A stretch of 64,000 bases of DNA from Morchella semilibera (GCA_009192285.1 CM018606.1:1292081-1356080); one strand, 5' to 3'; numbered from the stretch's first letter, positions 13,134 to 24,531 are shown. The notes: generated by a model from the sequence alone, not told the origin. A program made the numbers and translations.

Positions 13134-14630
13134 ACCAGCAGCACAAGTATATATCACGCTCAAAAGAAATTTAATGATGTCAGCAACCCTCTCTGATTGG
13201 CCTGGGCTTTAAGTAATCTAACCAGATGATACGAATTGCAAGGTTTTCAATTGGCCAATATTTCCTTTTAGCTCATATATACATGTATATATGGTGGTAC
13301 CACAAGCACGATTACTGATAAGCGTGATTAGCGGCACTGGCTGTATTATACAGTGATATGCATGTCTTGCCCCTCCGCCTGGGCTAGTGAAGAAACTAAG
13401 CTCATCAAACAAAGCTTCTTATAAATACTCCTATAGTCGACCTAGCACTAACTACATGTACGTCACTATCCCTATTTCAACAGACCCTCTAACACAATAC
13501 CTCAAGAATAATAGATAATGATGATTACCTAGAACAAACCTCGATTAGATTTCTATCTTAGTTGTGGTCTCCACTGTGGGTTGATATTTATCAATATCAT
13601 ATGGCCTTAAACCCCATAGATTTTATCGATACATACATGTATATATATACGTCAATAAGTACATACATGTAGTCTTCACGAAAGGGGATCGCCACCTTAT
13701 AAAAATCATCACTCTCCACATCATACTATGTATCTAGATATGTATGTACATGCCCCGATGTCAACATGCAAATTAAGGTTTGGTATCCCTACCTAAGTGA
13801 AATTGAATCTAGAAATATATACCTTATGATTTTCGGTGGTTTACTCGACTAATATGATTTTGGGAAAGTCTCATGATGCCTCGCATTGTGGTCCTAGGGC
13901 TTAGTCTATACATGGCCCTTTACCGATTGCTGGAAGATCGGCGCTAATCAGGTTATTAGAACTTGGAGCTGGACCCTCTTGCGCAAAGGGTCTAATATAC
14001 ATATTAGTATGTTATTTAATATTTATGAGTATTTTTGGCTAGTTCTAGAGTCATTCCTCATTGAACTATGCTTTACTGTCGTTAGTCAGTGGCACACTAA
14101 TGTGAAACATGAGTACATGCGCGCGCAGCTATCAAATATTTCATGATCGATCGTAGGTCTTGGAAGTATTTCGAATTAGGGTACCATTGGCGTATTCTGG
14201 ATATTGTACATAATCTTATGTCTTGAACTATTTCCAGTGCCAACAAGAGAGTTAGTGTTCTTATAGGGTCGAGTTGATCGTGCGTACTTTCGGACCTGTG
14301 AGCTGTGAAGAACTACAGCTAGCAATTGCAATACTGTTACCACACAACGTCTCTGGCATGTAACCTGTTTTTCTTCCTTTTCGAGAGATCTAGTATATAT
14401 CTACATGTAGTTAATAAAATCCCTAAATCTAAGAAAGATGTGGGTCGAAATGCTTTTCCAATGCCAAAACTAGGTCTTGATGTTCCAGAACATGACTGGA
14501 GGTGGCTGTGTAGTGCCAAGAGAGCCAAAACTCGTGCTAGTGCTATATGTAGTCTAGAGGGTCATGATTCATCACTCGACGCGACAGGTATGAAATTTCA
14601 TGATAGATTCGCGCCAGGTTGATAGCTGAA

Positions 14631-14700
14631 AAGTGATCAGAATCTTATAAGACAAACACACGCATTCACTTCAACATTCCTTATCCGATTCTGATCACTT
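14631..14700. repeat. perfect 14-bp inverted repeat
   Basis: AAGTGATCAGAATC (14631-14644) and GATTCTGATCACTT (14687-14700) form a 14-bp stem. The 42-nt loop can extend it with ttataag/ccttat. It may be a small MITE or a transcribed hairpin; nothing decides this. Confidence 0.8.
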
Positions 14701-17700
14701 ACCCACACACCCGAGTACATATAGATGCATACATACACGCGTAAATAAACATCTATATAGTACAAGTACATGTACTTAAGTGTATGCATGGCTGTCTTGA
14801 GTGTTGGAAGTACTAGATGTACAGTACCAAGAAGGGGGTTGGGGTCCCCACAATATTCCCATTGATACACTAGCAATGGCATTCCTCTAATGCCTGTTTA
14901 ATTCGATATTCGTCACTAAATTCCACATTCCGATGGTCTAGTGAATTCACCCCGTTTTCTCACACTGCATATACGTACCTATTTACTACGTGTGTGCTTT
15001 AGAAAGACTCCGCCGCATATATATAGGTACATGTAGCTTCAATCAGAGGGTTCGGTCAGAGGGCCAACCCATGAAATAGATGAACTACCCGGGCCCAGGT
15101 CTGGCCCAGCCCAAGAAGCCATAAGCCTCTCCAGAAAAATCTGCCCCTTTATGGGCTGTTCAAGTCATCCCGCAACCCGACCTGCTAATTGACAGCTCGG
15201 GACATAGCAAACGTAGAGGTCTATAAAAAGTAAAAACAAAACTTACGTGCTATATAACACTGAATGCCGTTTTTCTAGTTGGAAGAAATGGTGCGTATGC
15301 TTTTTGAGCACATCTAGCGCTCCATACGTTTACCGCTCTATACATATAGCTTTCGATCCACCCATAACCTAGTGCCAGGGGTCGCGTCGTGCTTTCAGTA
15401 ATAATATAATGATTATTTATAGTTTATATATGTTTAAATACCTACAGTCTATTCTCGACCGTTGGCGAAATTGGGCACAACATTTATTGGATAGCCAAGT
15501 ACGTCAAATCTTGGCGTTGTGACACAACTCCGTTGTAACCCCGCCTCTAAGCACGAGAGCATTCACAGCCTTTATCATACTAGACACTCCCGATCGGCCA
15601 ACACAAGATATTATCCGGAGGAGACAACAATTATTTCATCACTATGGCTGAAGCTCTAGGGCTTGCAGCTAGTATCATCGCGGTACTTCAAATTACAACA
15701 TCGGTGGCATCTCTGAGTTATCAATACCTCAACAGCGCAGTCCGAGCGCCTGACAGTCTTCGTGAACTTACGCTCGAGCTTCAAGCACTCATATCAATCC
15801 TAGTGAATCTGAAGATATGCGCACAAGACCCTCAAGCAGTGGTTTTACGGACACTAGAAAGCTCATTACATATATGTCATAAGGAGATGCTGCGGCTGCA
15901 GGACAAGTTGAAGCCCAGGAAAGGCACCTTCAGCTGGTTACGGTGGCCCTTAGACGAGAAAGATATTCAGGGGTATCTATCGCGGATGGAAAGATTCAAG
16001 AGTTCATTTTCGCTTGCTCTTGAGGCAGATCACGCGTACGTAATCCATTTCATGAAACTTTAGGCATTAACTTAGCCGCGGTTGTAGCGCCCGCGTAAAT
16101 TTAGTTGTGGATAGTGTTCGAAAGGTGGAAATCAGGATGGGGGGTTTAACGAGTTCTCAAAATTGCCAGACGGAAAGCCATAAAGAACGTAAGAGGAGCC
16201 TTAATTCAACTCAAAGTCTACTCCAAAAACATCTTTGGGCTAAGATAAAACCATGATCCAAAAGAAAAGCGGCGTGATGTTCTCAACTGGCTGTTTCCAG
16301 AGCCCTGCGACAAAAGGCATATTGAAATCAGTAGTCAAAGGAAAGAGAACACGGGCCAGTGGATATTTAGGACTCAAGAGGTTCAAGACTGGATTAAAGG
16401 AAATTCGAATTGTAGGCTGCTATGGGGATATGGTATCCGTATGTGCCCATTCCCATATCCCGGTACATTGACGCATTAAGCCACAAGATTAACCCACATT
16501 GCTTCTAGCGGGTGCTGGTAAAACATTCCTGAGGTATATCCACTTATAAATATATGTGTACATAAAAAGGTTTAATCTAATTTTCGGCAGCTCGTTGGTT
16601 ATAGATCATATTCAAGGGCTCCACCCGAATAACGGAGTTGGATATATCTATTTTAACTTTAAAGAGCAACAACAACAGACACCAGTCAATACCCTTTCAA
16701 GCCTTGTGAAGCAGCTTGCACTCAAAGCTAAAGTCTTACCTAAAGCGATTGAGGAAGCGCATGCGAAAGACACAAGACCTACGCTTGGTCAGTTATACGA
16801 CGTTCTTCTGGAAATTAGAAAGTCATTTACACAAACCTTTATAATATTTGATGCCTTGGATGAATGTGATCAAGTATATCAACGGGAGAGATTACTACCG
16901 GTGTTCCATCGCATGGGAGACGCTGGCATGAGTCTGTTCTTGACAAGCCGTGAATACCCAGAGGACATTCAAGAGTCATTCACAAATATCCCAAAGCTGA
17001 GACTTATGGCTCAAAATGAGGATATCTCAAGTTATATTGAACAAAAAATAGCCGAATTCCCTTGAGCTAAACGTCTGATATTAAGCCAAGGGGATAGTGG
17101 CTTGAAGGAAAAGATAATTTCAGCTCTCCAAGAGTGTGCTAACGGAATGTGAGTCAAGATCCTTTACTGTAATAAACTAAGGGCTTAAGTTGATGTCCGT
17201 TCAATAGGTTTCTCCTTGTTCGTTTTCATATTGAGTGCCTCTGCCAGCAGACAAGCCTGAAACAGATCCTCGCAGAGCTTGAAAGCATCAAAAGTTCGTC
17301 GAGCAAAGAGTATCCTATGGATCCCACCTATGACAGAGTTTGGAAAACGATCTACATGCAGCCAAAAAGCTGCATCAGGCTGGCACACAGAGTGATATCA
17401 TGGCTTATAAAAGCCCGAAGAGTACTTACGGTTCGCGAATTACAACTTGCAGTGTCGGTGGAGCAGGACAATACCATTTTCGATGAAGATAGTCTACCAG
17501 ACCGCAAGACTCTGCTGGACGTCTGTGCGGGCTTAGTAACTATTGATGAAGGAAGTGGTCGTGTTAGGTTTGTACACTTTACTACTCAGGAGTTTCTTGT
17601 TAGGAAGCAACTAGTCCCCGATGACGCAGATCTTCAAGTGGCAATAGCTTGCGCGACCTTTCTTTCCTACGACGTTTTTTCAGCAGAACGTTATTCCAGT

Positions 17701-17828
17701 ATAAATATCGACTCATATCCATTGATAAAGTATGCGGCCTGCGAACTCAAGTATCATCTTAAAAAATGCAATGAGCCCTTGACAATGGAGATCATACGGT
17801 TTCTTAGCAGCAAAGGAAACACCAATTC

Positions 17829-17933
17829 TTATATGCACCAAACCAATGATTACATGCTCCAAACCAATGATTACATGCTCCAAACCAATGATTACATGCT
17901 CCAAACTAATGATTACATGCTCCATAGTTCTCC
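17829..17933 (+). repeat. 21-bp coding minisatellite (DYMLQTN)
   Basis: Inside the NACHT-ankyrin gene a 21-bp unit is repeated about five times head to tail, encoding (N)DYMLQTN, with the first copy reading YMHQTN. Copies differ by one or two bases, so the expansion is recent. Confidence 0.85.
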
Positions 17934-18096
17934 GGAGGGAGCTTATACATATAGTGCACTTGAGGTCGCGGCCCACCTAGGAAGCAATTCTGTTGTCTCG
18001 CATTATTTAAGAGAGAGAGAAGATATCAATTCACCCTTTTTCCAAATAGATCTAAGTGCGCCGTTTGTGAGGGCAGCTAGTTCTGGAAGCGATTGT

Positions 18097-19170
18097 TGTG
18101 TAAATCTACTGCTTGATAGTGGTGCCGATGTCAACTGCCGGGACTTAGGCAACAGCACAGCCCTGCATCGGGCAATACCTGGGGGTCATGAATCGACGGT
18201 CAAGCTACTTCTTGAGAGGGGCGCCAACCCCAACCTTCGATTGGGCGGAAGAACGGCCTTGATGGTGGCAGCAGAGGGTGGGCACGGGGCTATTGTGAAA
18301 CTACTGCTTGGGGGTGGTGCCGACCCCAAGACTCGGGATTTATACCAACATACGACGCTGATGGTGGCAGCAAGGAATGGGCATGAGGCGACAGTCAAGC
18401 TACTTCTTGAGAGCGGTTCCGATCCCAACCATTGCAATTCAAACGGAGATACGGCCCTAACCCTAGCTGCATGGAGGGGTGAAGCGACAGTCAAGCTACT
18501 TCTTGAGAATGGTTCCGATCCCAACCATTGCAATTTAAACGGAGATACGGCCCTAACCCTGGCTGCCGAGTATAGGAATGAGGCGACAATCAAGCTACTT
18601 CTTGAGAGCGGCTCCGATCCCAACTATTGTAATCCAAACGGAGATACGGCCCTAATCCTGGCTATCGAGTATGGGGATGAGGCGACAGTCAAGCTACTTA
18701 TTGAGAGCGGCTCCGACCCCAACCATTGCAACTCAGACGGGGATACGGCCCTAATGCTGATTGCATGGAGGGGTGGAGCGAAAGTCAAGCTACTTCTTGA
18801 GGGCGGTTCCGATCCCGACTATTGTAGTTCGGACGGAAGTACGGCCCTAACCCGGTCTGCCGTGTGCGGGGATGAGGCGGCAATCAAGCTACTTCTTGAG
18901 AGCGGTTCCGACCCCAACCACCGCAACCCAAACGGAGATACGGCCCTAATCCTGGCTGCTGCTGCATGGAGGGGTGAAGCGAAAGTCAAGCTACTTCTTG
19001 AGAGCGGTTCCGATCCCAACCATTGTAATTCAAACGGAACTACGGCCCTAATCCGGGCTGTCGGGATTGGGGATGAAGCGACAGTCAAGCTACTTCTTGA
19101 CAGTGGCGCCAACTCTAGTATCACAAACCACCGCGGTAAGACGGCCCTAGACATTGCAAAAAGCTGGAAG
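18097..19170 (+). repeat. near-identical ankyrin repeat array
   Basis: About eleven ankyrin units. From about 18390 onward the units share the framework ATVKLLLESGSDPNHCN and NGDTALTLA almost word for word, while earlier units are more diverged. Several units lack a residue in the helix (AAWRGEATVKLL). High internal identity is the known signature of repeat shuffling in fungal NLR recognition domains. Confidence 0.85.
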
Positions 19171-19221
19171 CGCAAAAGCATAGTCCAGATGCTTGAGGAG
19201 GCAATGGAAGGCAATATCTGA

Positions 19222-19553
19222 ACTTCTTGCCTTTCCCCCCAAATAGCCAAAAGGTATATTGATCTCAAACCGCCCCTCCTCCTCCTCCTCCTCCTCCTCT
19301 GCGGCCTTATTTAGTTAGGGGACCCACCCCGATTCCATGGATGCCGTGTTCGAGTGACGTTTCATGATTTTGACATTTTCTTTTTGTTGGTATTTTTTTT
19401 TTTTTTTTTCATTTTATTTATTCATTTATTTATTCTATTTATTTATTTCATCCCTTTTTCACCTCTTGTTCTTGTTCTTTTTTTTTTTTTTTTTTAAAAA
19501 AAAAAAGTAAGCAGTCAATCAACGCCACGTCCCCGAGCCCGCAAATATTCTAG

Positions 19554-19586
<33 letters not shown>

Positions 19587-20036
19587 CAAAACATATCCAC
19601 GAGAGCTGAGAGGCACCGTTCGTACCATACCATACTATACCGTAACACCGTCAAGTGATGGAAAAAAATTCCCCTCCGTAGCGTATGTTGTAAAAAGGAT
19701 TCTCCGCCTTGAATTGAAGCTTCAACTTCCCTTCCGGTCAATCACGGGGGCGGCGGTTCTTTGGTTGATATGGATTGCTCCTTGACTAGATAGAAGGAAT
19801 GAATCGTGATACACGGGCTTGTAACTATTTGGGTAGTATTCTGAAGATGCTTGAAGTGATATCTATGGTATTACTGCTGCTGCTGGTTAAAATGGATTTT
19901 TCCCTTCACACTGCTCACATGATAAGGTACTACCTGCAAGGACCATCGCACCCAACTGCTCAAGCTCCCATTCCATTCCGATATGACTACGCTATCTATT
20001 TCTAACTACAGCGATACTACCACCGCCCCTGCACCA
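19222..20036. other. low-complexity intergenic region
   Basis: Holds (CTC)n at about 19275-19300, long T runs (19390-19410, 19475-19495) followed by an A run, a (TC)n(AC)n microsatellite at about 19555-19587, and one copy of the 18-nt motif (19351-19368). No gene is supported. Confidence 0.7.
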
Positions 20037-22714
20037 CTACGCAACCACCTCCTCCCTCTCCTCCACCACAACCTCAACCCTCTCCTCCACAACCCTCTCC
20101 TCCTCCTCCTCCACCCCCTCCTCACCGCCCCCCAAACCCCTCTGCGCGCGCACCTCCTCCTCAACGCGTGTGCGCCACGCGCGCCACTCACTCAACATGC
20201 GCATGCGCGCCTCGACAACCTCCTTGTTGGCCGCCTCGCTCTCAAACAGGTCCTCCTCGTCGAAAGCGCGCGAGTACTCGCGCAGGTTCTTGCGGATTGC
20301 CTTTTGCGCGGAGGGCGTCAGGAGCGTGGGCGGGCGGGGCCGCCAGAGGAGTTGCTTGAACTTGTCGAGGTGCGTGGAGCGTAGGAGGGTGCCGCGGAAG
20401 TCCCAGATGTGGTAGCCGTTTTCCATCTAGACGAGAGGGGGGGTTAGTATGGTTGATTTGGGGGGATAGGGGGGAGGGGCATAGTTGATAGAAAGGGAAT
20501 AACGGGTAATGATAGACATGCTATCACGCCGAGTGATGGGCCATGACAGACAAGAAAGGGAATGAGTGACAGCCCGTGACACCACGCGAGTGACATCCCA
20601 TGACCCAACCCAACCCAACCTCAAGCCAAAAAAGCCAAAAGAAAAAATGAATACATACCGGTGTCTTCCACACACTCGTACTAGTAACGACATACCTGCC
20701 AGTAGGATCCCACTCGACGTCCGTAACGCCATAGTGCTCACCAACGGCCATGAGCGCCAGGTTCGCCGCCACATCCTTCACCCTCCCCCCAGCAGTAGCA
20801 GTGGAGGCGGGGGTTTCGGCCTTGACCTTTTCGCCCTCAAAATCGCAGTCCCAGAACTCGAGCTCGTACGACAGCGAGCTGTGGACCGTGGCAACAAGCA
20901 CGAACCGGCCGCGCGGACACCAGTAGATGGCGTTGCAGCTCTTACGGTCACACGTGCGCACCAGCGTGAACTCTCCCGTCCCCGTCCCCGCACCTGCCGC
21001 TGCGCCGCGGGTCTTCTCGGGCGCATAGAAGTGGACGCTCTTGTGTGTCCCTCCTGCACCCCCCCCTGCGCCACCACCAGCGGTGGCAGCACCACCGGCC
21101 GGGGGGGCCGCATCCTCGGCCGCGATGAAGACAAACCTGTCGCCGTTGGGCTCCCACGCAAAATTGATGATTGACTGCTTGAGCTCGATGATCTCGACGG
21201 GGATGTTCTTCTCCTTGATGCGGAAGAATTCGAGCGACGTGAAGGTGGACTTTTTGGTCTTTGTGTGGCGGTCGACCTTGACGCAGAGGTATTTCCCGGC
21301 CGACTGCCAGTGTAGCTTGCAGTCGGTTACGTTGACGAGATTGCGCGTGCGGATGGTGTTGAGCGAGGGGAGGGACATGAGTGTGACGCGCGCGGTCTGG
21401 TTGTTGATTTCGGGGGTCCAGAAGGCGATGAGGTACTCGGCTACGGCGGGGATGGGGGCGGATTGCTTTTTGTTGTTGCCTGCGGCAGCGGTGGTAGTGG
21501 TAGTAGGAGCTGGAGGGGGGACTTGCGGGCACCATTCAAAGTCGACAACACCATCAATCTTGATAGGTTTCTTGCCCAGGAGAATCATCGATGGCGCCTC
21601 ATAGACCTGTATTGCCTGCCCCGGCACCACCCTCGCAACATAACGGCCGTCCGCGCTCCACTTGAACACCGGCCAAGTGACCGTCTTCCTAACAACCTCG
21701 ATCAAATCCTCATCCGGATTCTCCACGGCCGCCGGAAATGACCTCAGCAGCTTCCCCGTCCTGATGTCCCACACAATGAAGCTGTGGCCCTCCTCCTCGG
21801 ACCCCAGCGGGAATCCCGCCGGCAGCGCGTCAGGAAGAGTGATAGGCTTGTTGCTCCACGTCACGAGGTACCGCTCGCACGGCGAGAAGTCAATCAGATT
21901 GACGCTCGGGTGCGCAAAGCGCATAACGCGCTTCCAGGATGGGCCGCCCCACAGCTGCACGCCCTGCTCGTGCACGCTCGTCAGGTACGTCCCCTGCGGG
22001 GACCACTGCACGAACGACTCTGTCCAGCCAAAGCGGTCGATCACGGGGTCCGGAGCGTCCTTCTTGCGGTTCCAGAAGACGCCGACGGTGTCGCCGCGGT
22101 AGAGGGCAAACTGGTCGCGGCAGGAGGTGTCGCCGAGCCAGGAACGGAGGTGCTCGGATTCCACGAAGGGGTCGATGGACGGTGGGGTGTAGGCGTCGGG
22201 GACGCGGCCGGGACGGCCAAAGTGTTCAATGTCGGTGAGCTTGTTGACGGCGATTTTGTGCTTCTTGTCCAGGGGGGTTCCGTGGAGGATCTTGACGGCG
22301 AGGAGGGCTTGCTCGGGGGTTTCGTATTCGACGAAGGCGTAGCTGGTGGGTAGGTAGTGTTAGCATTGTAGAAGTAGACGGGGAAAAAAAATTAAAAACA
22401 GTATAAAAACTCACCCCTCGGTCATTCCTGTCTCTGCATCAATGGGCATAAAAACCGCCTCTGGCTTTGTCCTCCCAGCCTCACGGAGCCTCTTGCACAG
22501 GAATTTGATGAGGCGGTCCTTGTTGTCCTCCGAGACGATGGGGCACCCGTCCACGACCACGAAAGTGTCCAGGCCCTCGTCCAGTCGCACTGCGTGCTGC
22601 TCTATGAGGTCTGTTTTTCATGTCAGCGAGGCGAGGGGTTGGGGGGGGGGGGGACGGTGATGTTGGCACACCTGAGAAATCGATATCTTCACCATCATCA
22701 CTGTGCGGCGCCAT
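20037..22714 (-). CDS. second eIF3b (PRT1-like) protein, GC-rich paralogue
   Basis: Translation initiation factor 3 subunit b homologue, 770 aa. Exons 22714-22672, 22610-22415, 22342-20659, 20426-20037; lengths sum to 771 codons with no frame break. Starts [17 protein letters not shown] with RNP2 FVVVDGCP and RNP1 GYAFVEY; the propeller region contains [17 protein letters not shown] and WDPTGRYV; the C-terminal exon starts [10 protein letters not shown] and has [11 protein letters not shown], the part that in eIF3b binds eIF3i/g, then an acidic tail. All three introns sit at the same codons as in the gene at 58204-60631. It differs by Thr/Ala-rich and Gly-rich inserts (around [10 protein letters not shown] and GGGAGGGAGG) and by near-exclusive G/C third positions. 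The last intron (20427-20658, 232 bp) is unusually long and carries three copies of the 18-nt motif. Not a pseudogene on this evidence. Confidence 0.92.
20530..20604 (+). repeat. three direct copies of the 18-nt motif
   Basis: CGAGTGATGGGCCATGAC (20530-20547), TGAGTGACAGCCCGTGAC (20563-20580) and CGAGTGACATCCCATGAC (20587-20604) lie in the last intron of the GC-rich eIF3b gene, antisense to its transcript. Confidence 0.85.
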
Positions 22715-23106
22715 GATGGATGGAATTGTTTATGTTTTACTTGATGGGGTATATAGCAAGGGATGTAATTTCTATTTGGGGTTGGGTTTGGTGGGGGAGA
22801 GGGGGGGGAGAAGTAAGAGTTGTGGTTGGTTGGTTGGTTGGTTGAGAGGATTGAGAGGATGGGTGGGATGGGAAAGCAGTCCAGTGGTTTTTAAGTTACC
22901 CGGTCTGATTTTTATTTATTTCTTTGGGTGTGGGTGTGGAGGGATGAATTGAATAGAATTGACGGGTGGATCAGTGTGGGTGGATGGATGCGGACATGTG
23001 CAGCGGGAGGGAAAAGGTGCTGGTTCGATCATTGATAGGTATGGGTTAGGGTTTGTAATAGTGACAACGGTTATGTAATTAAGCAGTGTGGGTTATATTA
23101 GCAGAA
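22715..23106. other. upstream region of the GC-rich eIF3b gene
   Basis: Contains (GGTT)n at about 22832-22850, G-rich runs and a telomere-repeat-like GGGTTAGGGTTTG at 23043-23055. No gene is seen. It presumably includes the promoter of the eIF3b paralogue. Confidence 0.5.
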
Positions 23107-23445
23107 GGGGAATATATCAGTGCACACCCCCACCCCCCCACATCCCCCCCGAGATCACCTCAGCCGAAGTGCCCCGCGCCCTCTCCGCCTCTTCCAACAA
23201 TTCGGCTCCCGGCCCTGACACCTTCCCTCCAGTGGTATGGAAGAAGGTACACACAGCCAACCCTCGCCTCCTCCCCTTGCGCCTCTCCCCCCTCCTGAAG
23301 GCAGGGTTCCACCCCTCAAAGCTGAAAACCGCCTTCGCCCGGCCCTTCGGTGTCATCCCCCCTAAGCCCAGCATACAGAATCATCGTCCTCTTGGAAACG
23401 ATCTCCAAGTTCCTAGAAAAAGGGGCTAACTCTTCCGATTTTATT
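23107..23445 (+). mobile_element. LINE (Tad1-like) reverse transcriptase fragment
   Basis: The frame reads EITSAEVPRALSASSNN and SAPGPDTFPPVVWKKV, the segment that precedes the RT palm in fungal Tad1-type non-LTR retrotransposons. After about 23365 the continuation AYRIIVLLETISKFLEKG is in another frame, so the copy carries at least one frameshift. Only about 340 bp remain: no endonuclease, catalytic YADD or tail is seen. It sits between the extra eIF3b gene and the PD-(D/E)XK-like gene. Confidence 0.75.
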
Positions 23446-23733
23446 CAATATATATAGCTAGAATATGAGTGGGGTTTGTAATGATATTTTTTAAGACTCT
23501 CCTGGGGCTTTCCCCAGTTTTCTGCGGTTTATTTGGGATTTATTCGTCTTATTTGAACGTTGATCATTGACCCGGTCGCTTCCCCGGTGAAGCACGTTAC
23601 ATGGAAATAGTGCCACACACCATTCAAGTGCCAGATTAATTACCCGGCCTAATTGCAAGCAGGTATATAGGGTGGTGTCCCCCGCCTTTGGGACAAGAAA
23701 GCGCAAACTCCCTTACGAAGGATTTCCAGCATC

Positions 23734-24531
23734 ATGTTCAGACAACTCAGCCGTCAGACTGTCAATGCTCTTCCTAGGTTCCGCTTTGTGTCCTCGCGTC
23801 CGGTACACAGCACTCCCGAGCAGCAGTGGACTACCCCCTACTCCAAGATGATCCAGGCAGACGCAGAGGAGAGGCTGGGCGTTAGACTAGAATTACTGGC
23901 TACCTTTCCAGCTCAGAAATTGCTGGATGAAGCAGGGTCTATGGTTGCGTGGAAGGATACCATCAAGGAAATTAAGGAGCAGGTTTATAACGGCATAGTA
24001 AGACATCTCCGGTTCGAAGGCTATCCTTGGGAGGCCAATCCGGATTTCAACGGGGCCAACATCAGCGACTTGGTCTACATCACCCTCCACCCTATTCTTT
24101 CGGGTTTCATTGATAAGACGGGACGCTGTTTACGCTTACGGAGGAAGAAAGAGATTGTTGCGGTGGACACTGTGACGGAGGGATTTGTTGTGGTGGACCT
24201 GACTTCGGTGGAGGAGGATATGCTTCTTTTCGTCGTAGAGGCTAAGAAATCTTCTCTTGGAGAGGCAGTCAAGCAGTGTTTGCTGGCGATGAAGGATATG
24301 AGGGACAATAATGGTGGAGGACAGGTTTACGGCTTCGTTACAACGGGGGAGAGTTGGCGGATGCTTAGCTACGATGGTACATCGTTTCGAACGACACGCA
24401 AGATTGAGCTTGTATTTGATGGGATGGATCAGGAGAAAGCGTTATGGATGAAAGACTATTCGGTTCTAGTGGACTGTATAGTCGCCGCACTGAGCAATGG
24501 GGTTCTGGGAGGACCTTCTTGTGGTAACTAA
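23734..24531 (+). CDS. putative mitochondrial PD-(D/E)XK nuclease-like protein
   Basis: Single-exon, 265 aa. Residues 1-28 (Arg/Ser-rich, no acids, MFRQLSRQTVNALPRFRF) look like a mitochondrial presequence. The body has the pattern of the PD-(D/E)XK fold: VVVD (D155), a beta strand with E169-x-K171 (VVEAKK), then Q181 in the following helix, and GFVTTGESWRML further on. Family membership is inferred from this spacing; substrate and role are unknown. The ATG at 23734 is the first in frame and gives the targeting peptide. Codon use is mixed, unlike the very GC-rich genes on either side. Confidence 0.6.
   Translation: MFRQLSRQTVNALPRFRFVSSRPVHSTPEQQWTTPYSKMIQADAEERLGVRLELLATFPAQKLLDEAGSMVAWKDTIKEIKEQVYNGIVRHLRFEGYPWEANPDFNGANISDLVYITLHPILSGFIDKTGRCLRLRRKKEIVAVDTVTEGFVVVDLTSVEEDMLLFVVEAKKSSLGEAVKQCLLAMKDMRDNNGGGQVYGFVTTGESWRMLSYDGTSFRTTRKIELVFDGMDQEKALWMKDYSVLVDCIVAALSNGVLGGPSCGN

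Larger units (their letters stand above)
12621..15643. other. AT-rich intergenic gap with hairpins and palindromes
   Basis: About 3 kb without a supportable gene. It holds three perfect inverted repeats (12990-13057, 13082-13133, 14631-14700), one reverse copy of the 18-nt motif (14561-14578) and a dense set of ACATGTA palindromes (about 12780, 12816, 13282, 13454, 13634, 13663, 14403, 14767, 15029). Short frames here show no family similarity. Confidence 0.55.
15644..19221 (+). pseudogene. NACHT-ankyrin NLR-like gene, apparently disrupted
   Basis: Fungal STAND/NLR-type receptor; relatives act in non-self recognition and heterokaryon incompatibility. N-terminal exon (from 15644) starts MAEALGLAASIIAVLQ, a common fungal NLR N-domain, with a donor near 16036. 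The linker ...RRDVLNWLFPEP starts near 16258; a 25-nt micro-exon (16509-16533) supplies the P-loop GAGKT; exon 16591-17148 has Walker B FIIFDALDECD; the last exon (17208-19221) holds a winged-helix-like part and about 11 ankyrin repeats. Odd points: an in-frame TGA at 17063-17065 inside the NACHT region, and no clean in-frame splice joining the N-domain to the linker (16037-16257). Either the gene is dead or a few consensus errors remain; the long intact ankyrin exon (17317-19221 is fully open) argues for recent function. Confidence 0.7.

Noticed and set aside
20037-22714. Idea that the GC-rich eIF3b copy is a processed or dead copy
   Set aside because: It keeps all three introns at the same sites, correct splice signals and an unbroken 770-codon frame.
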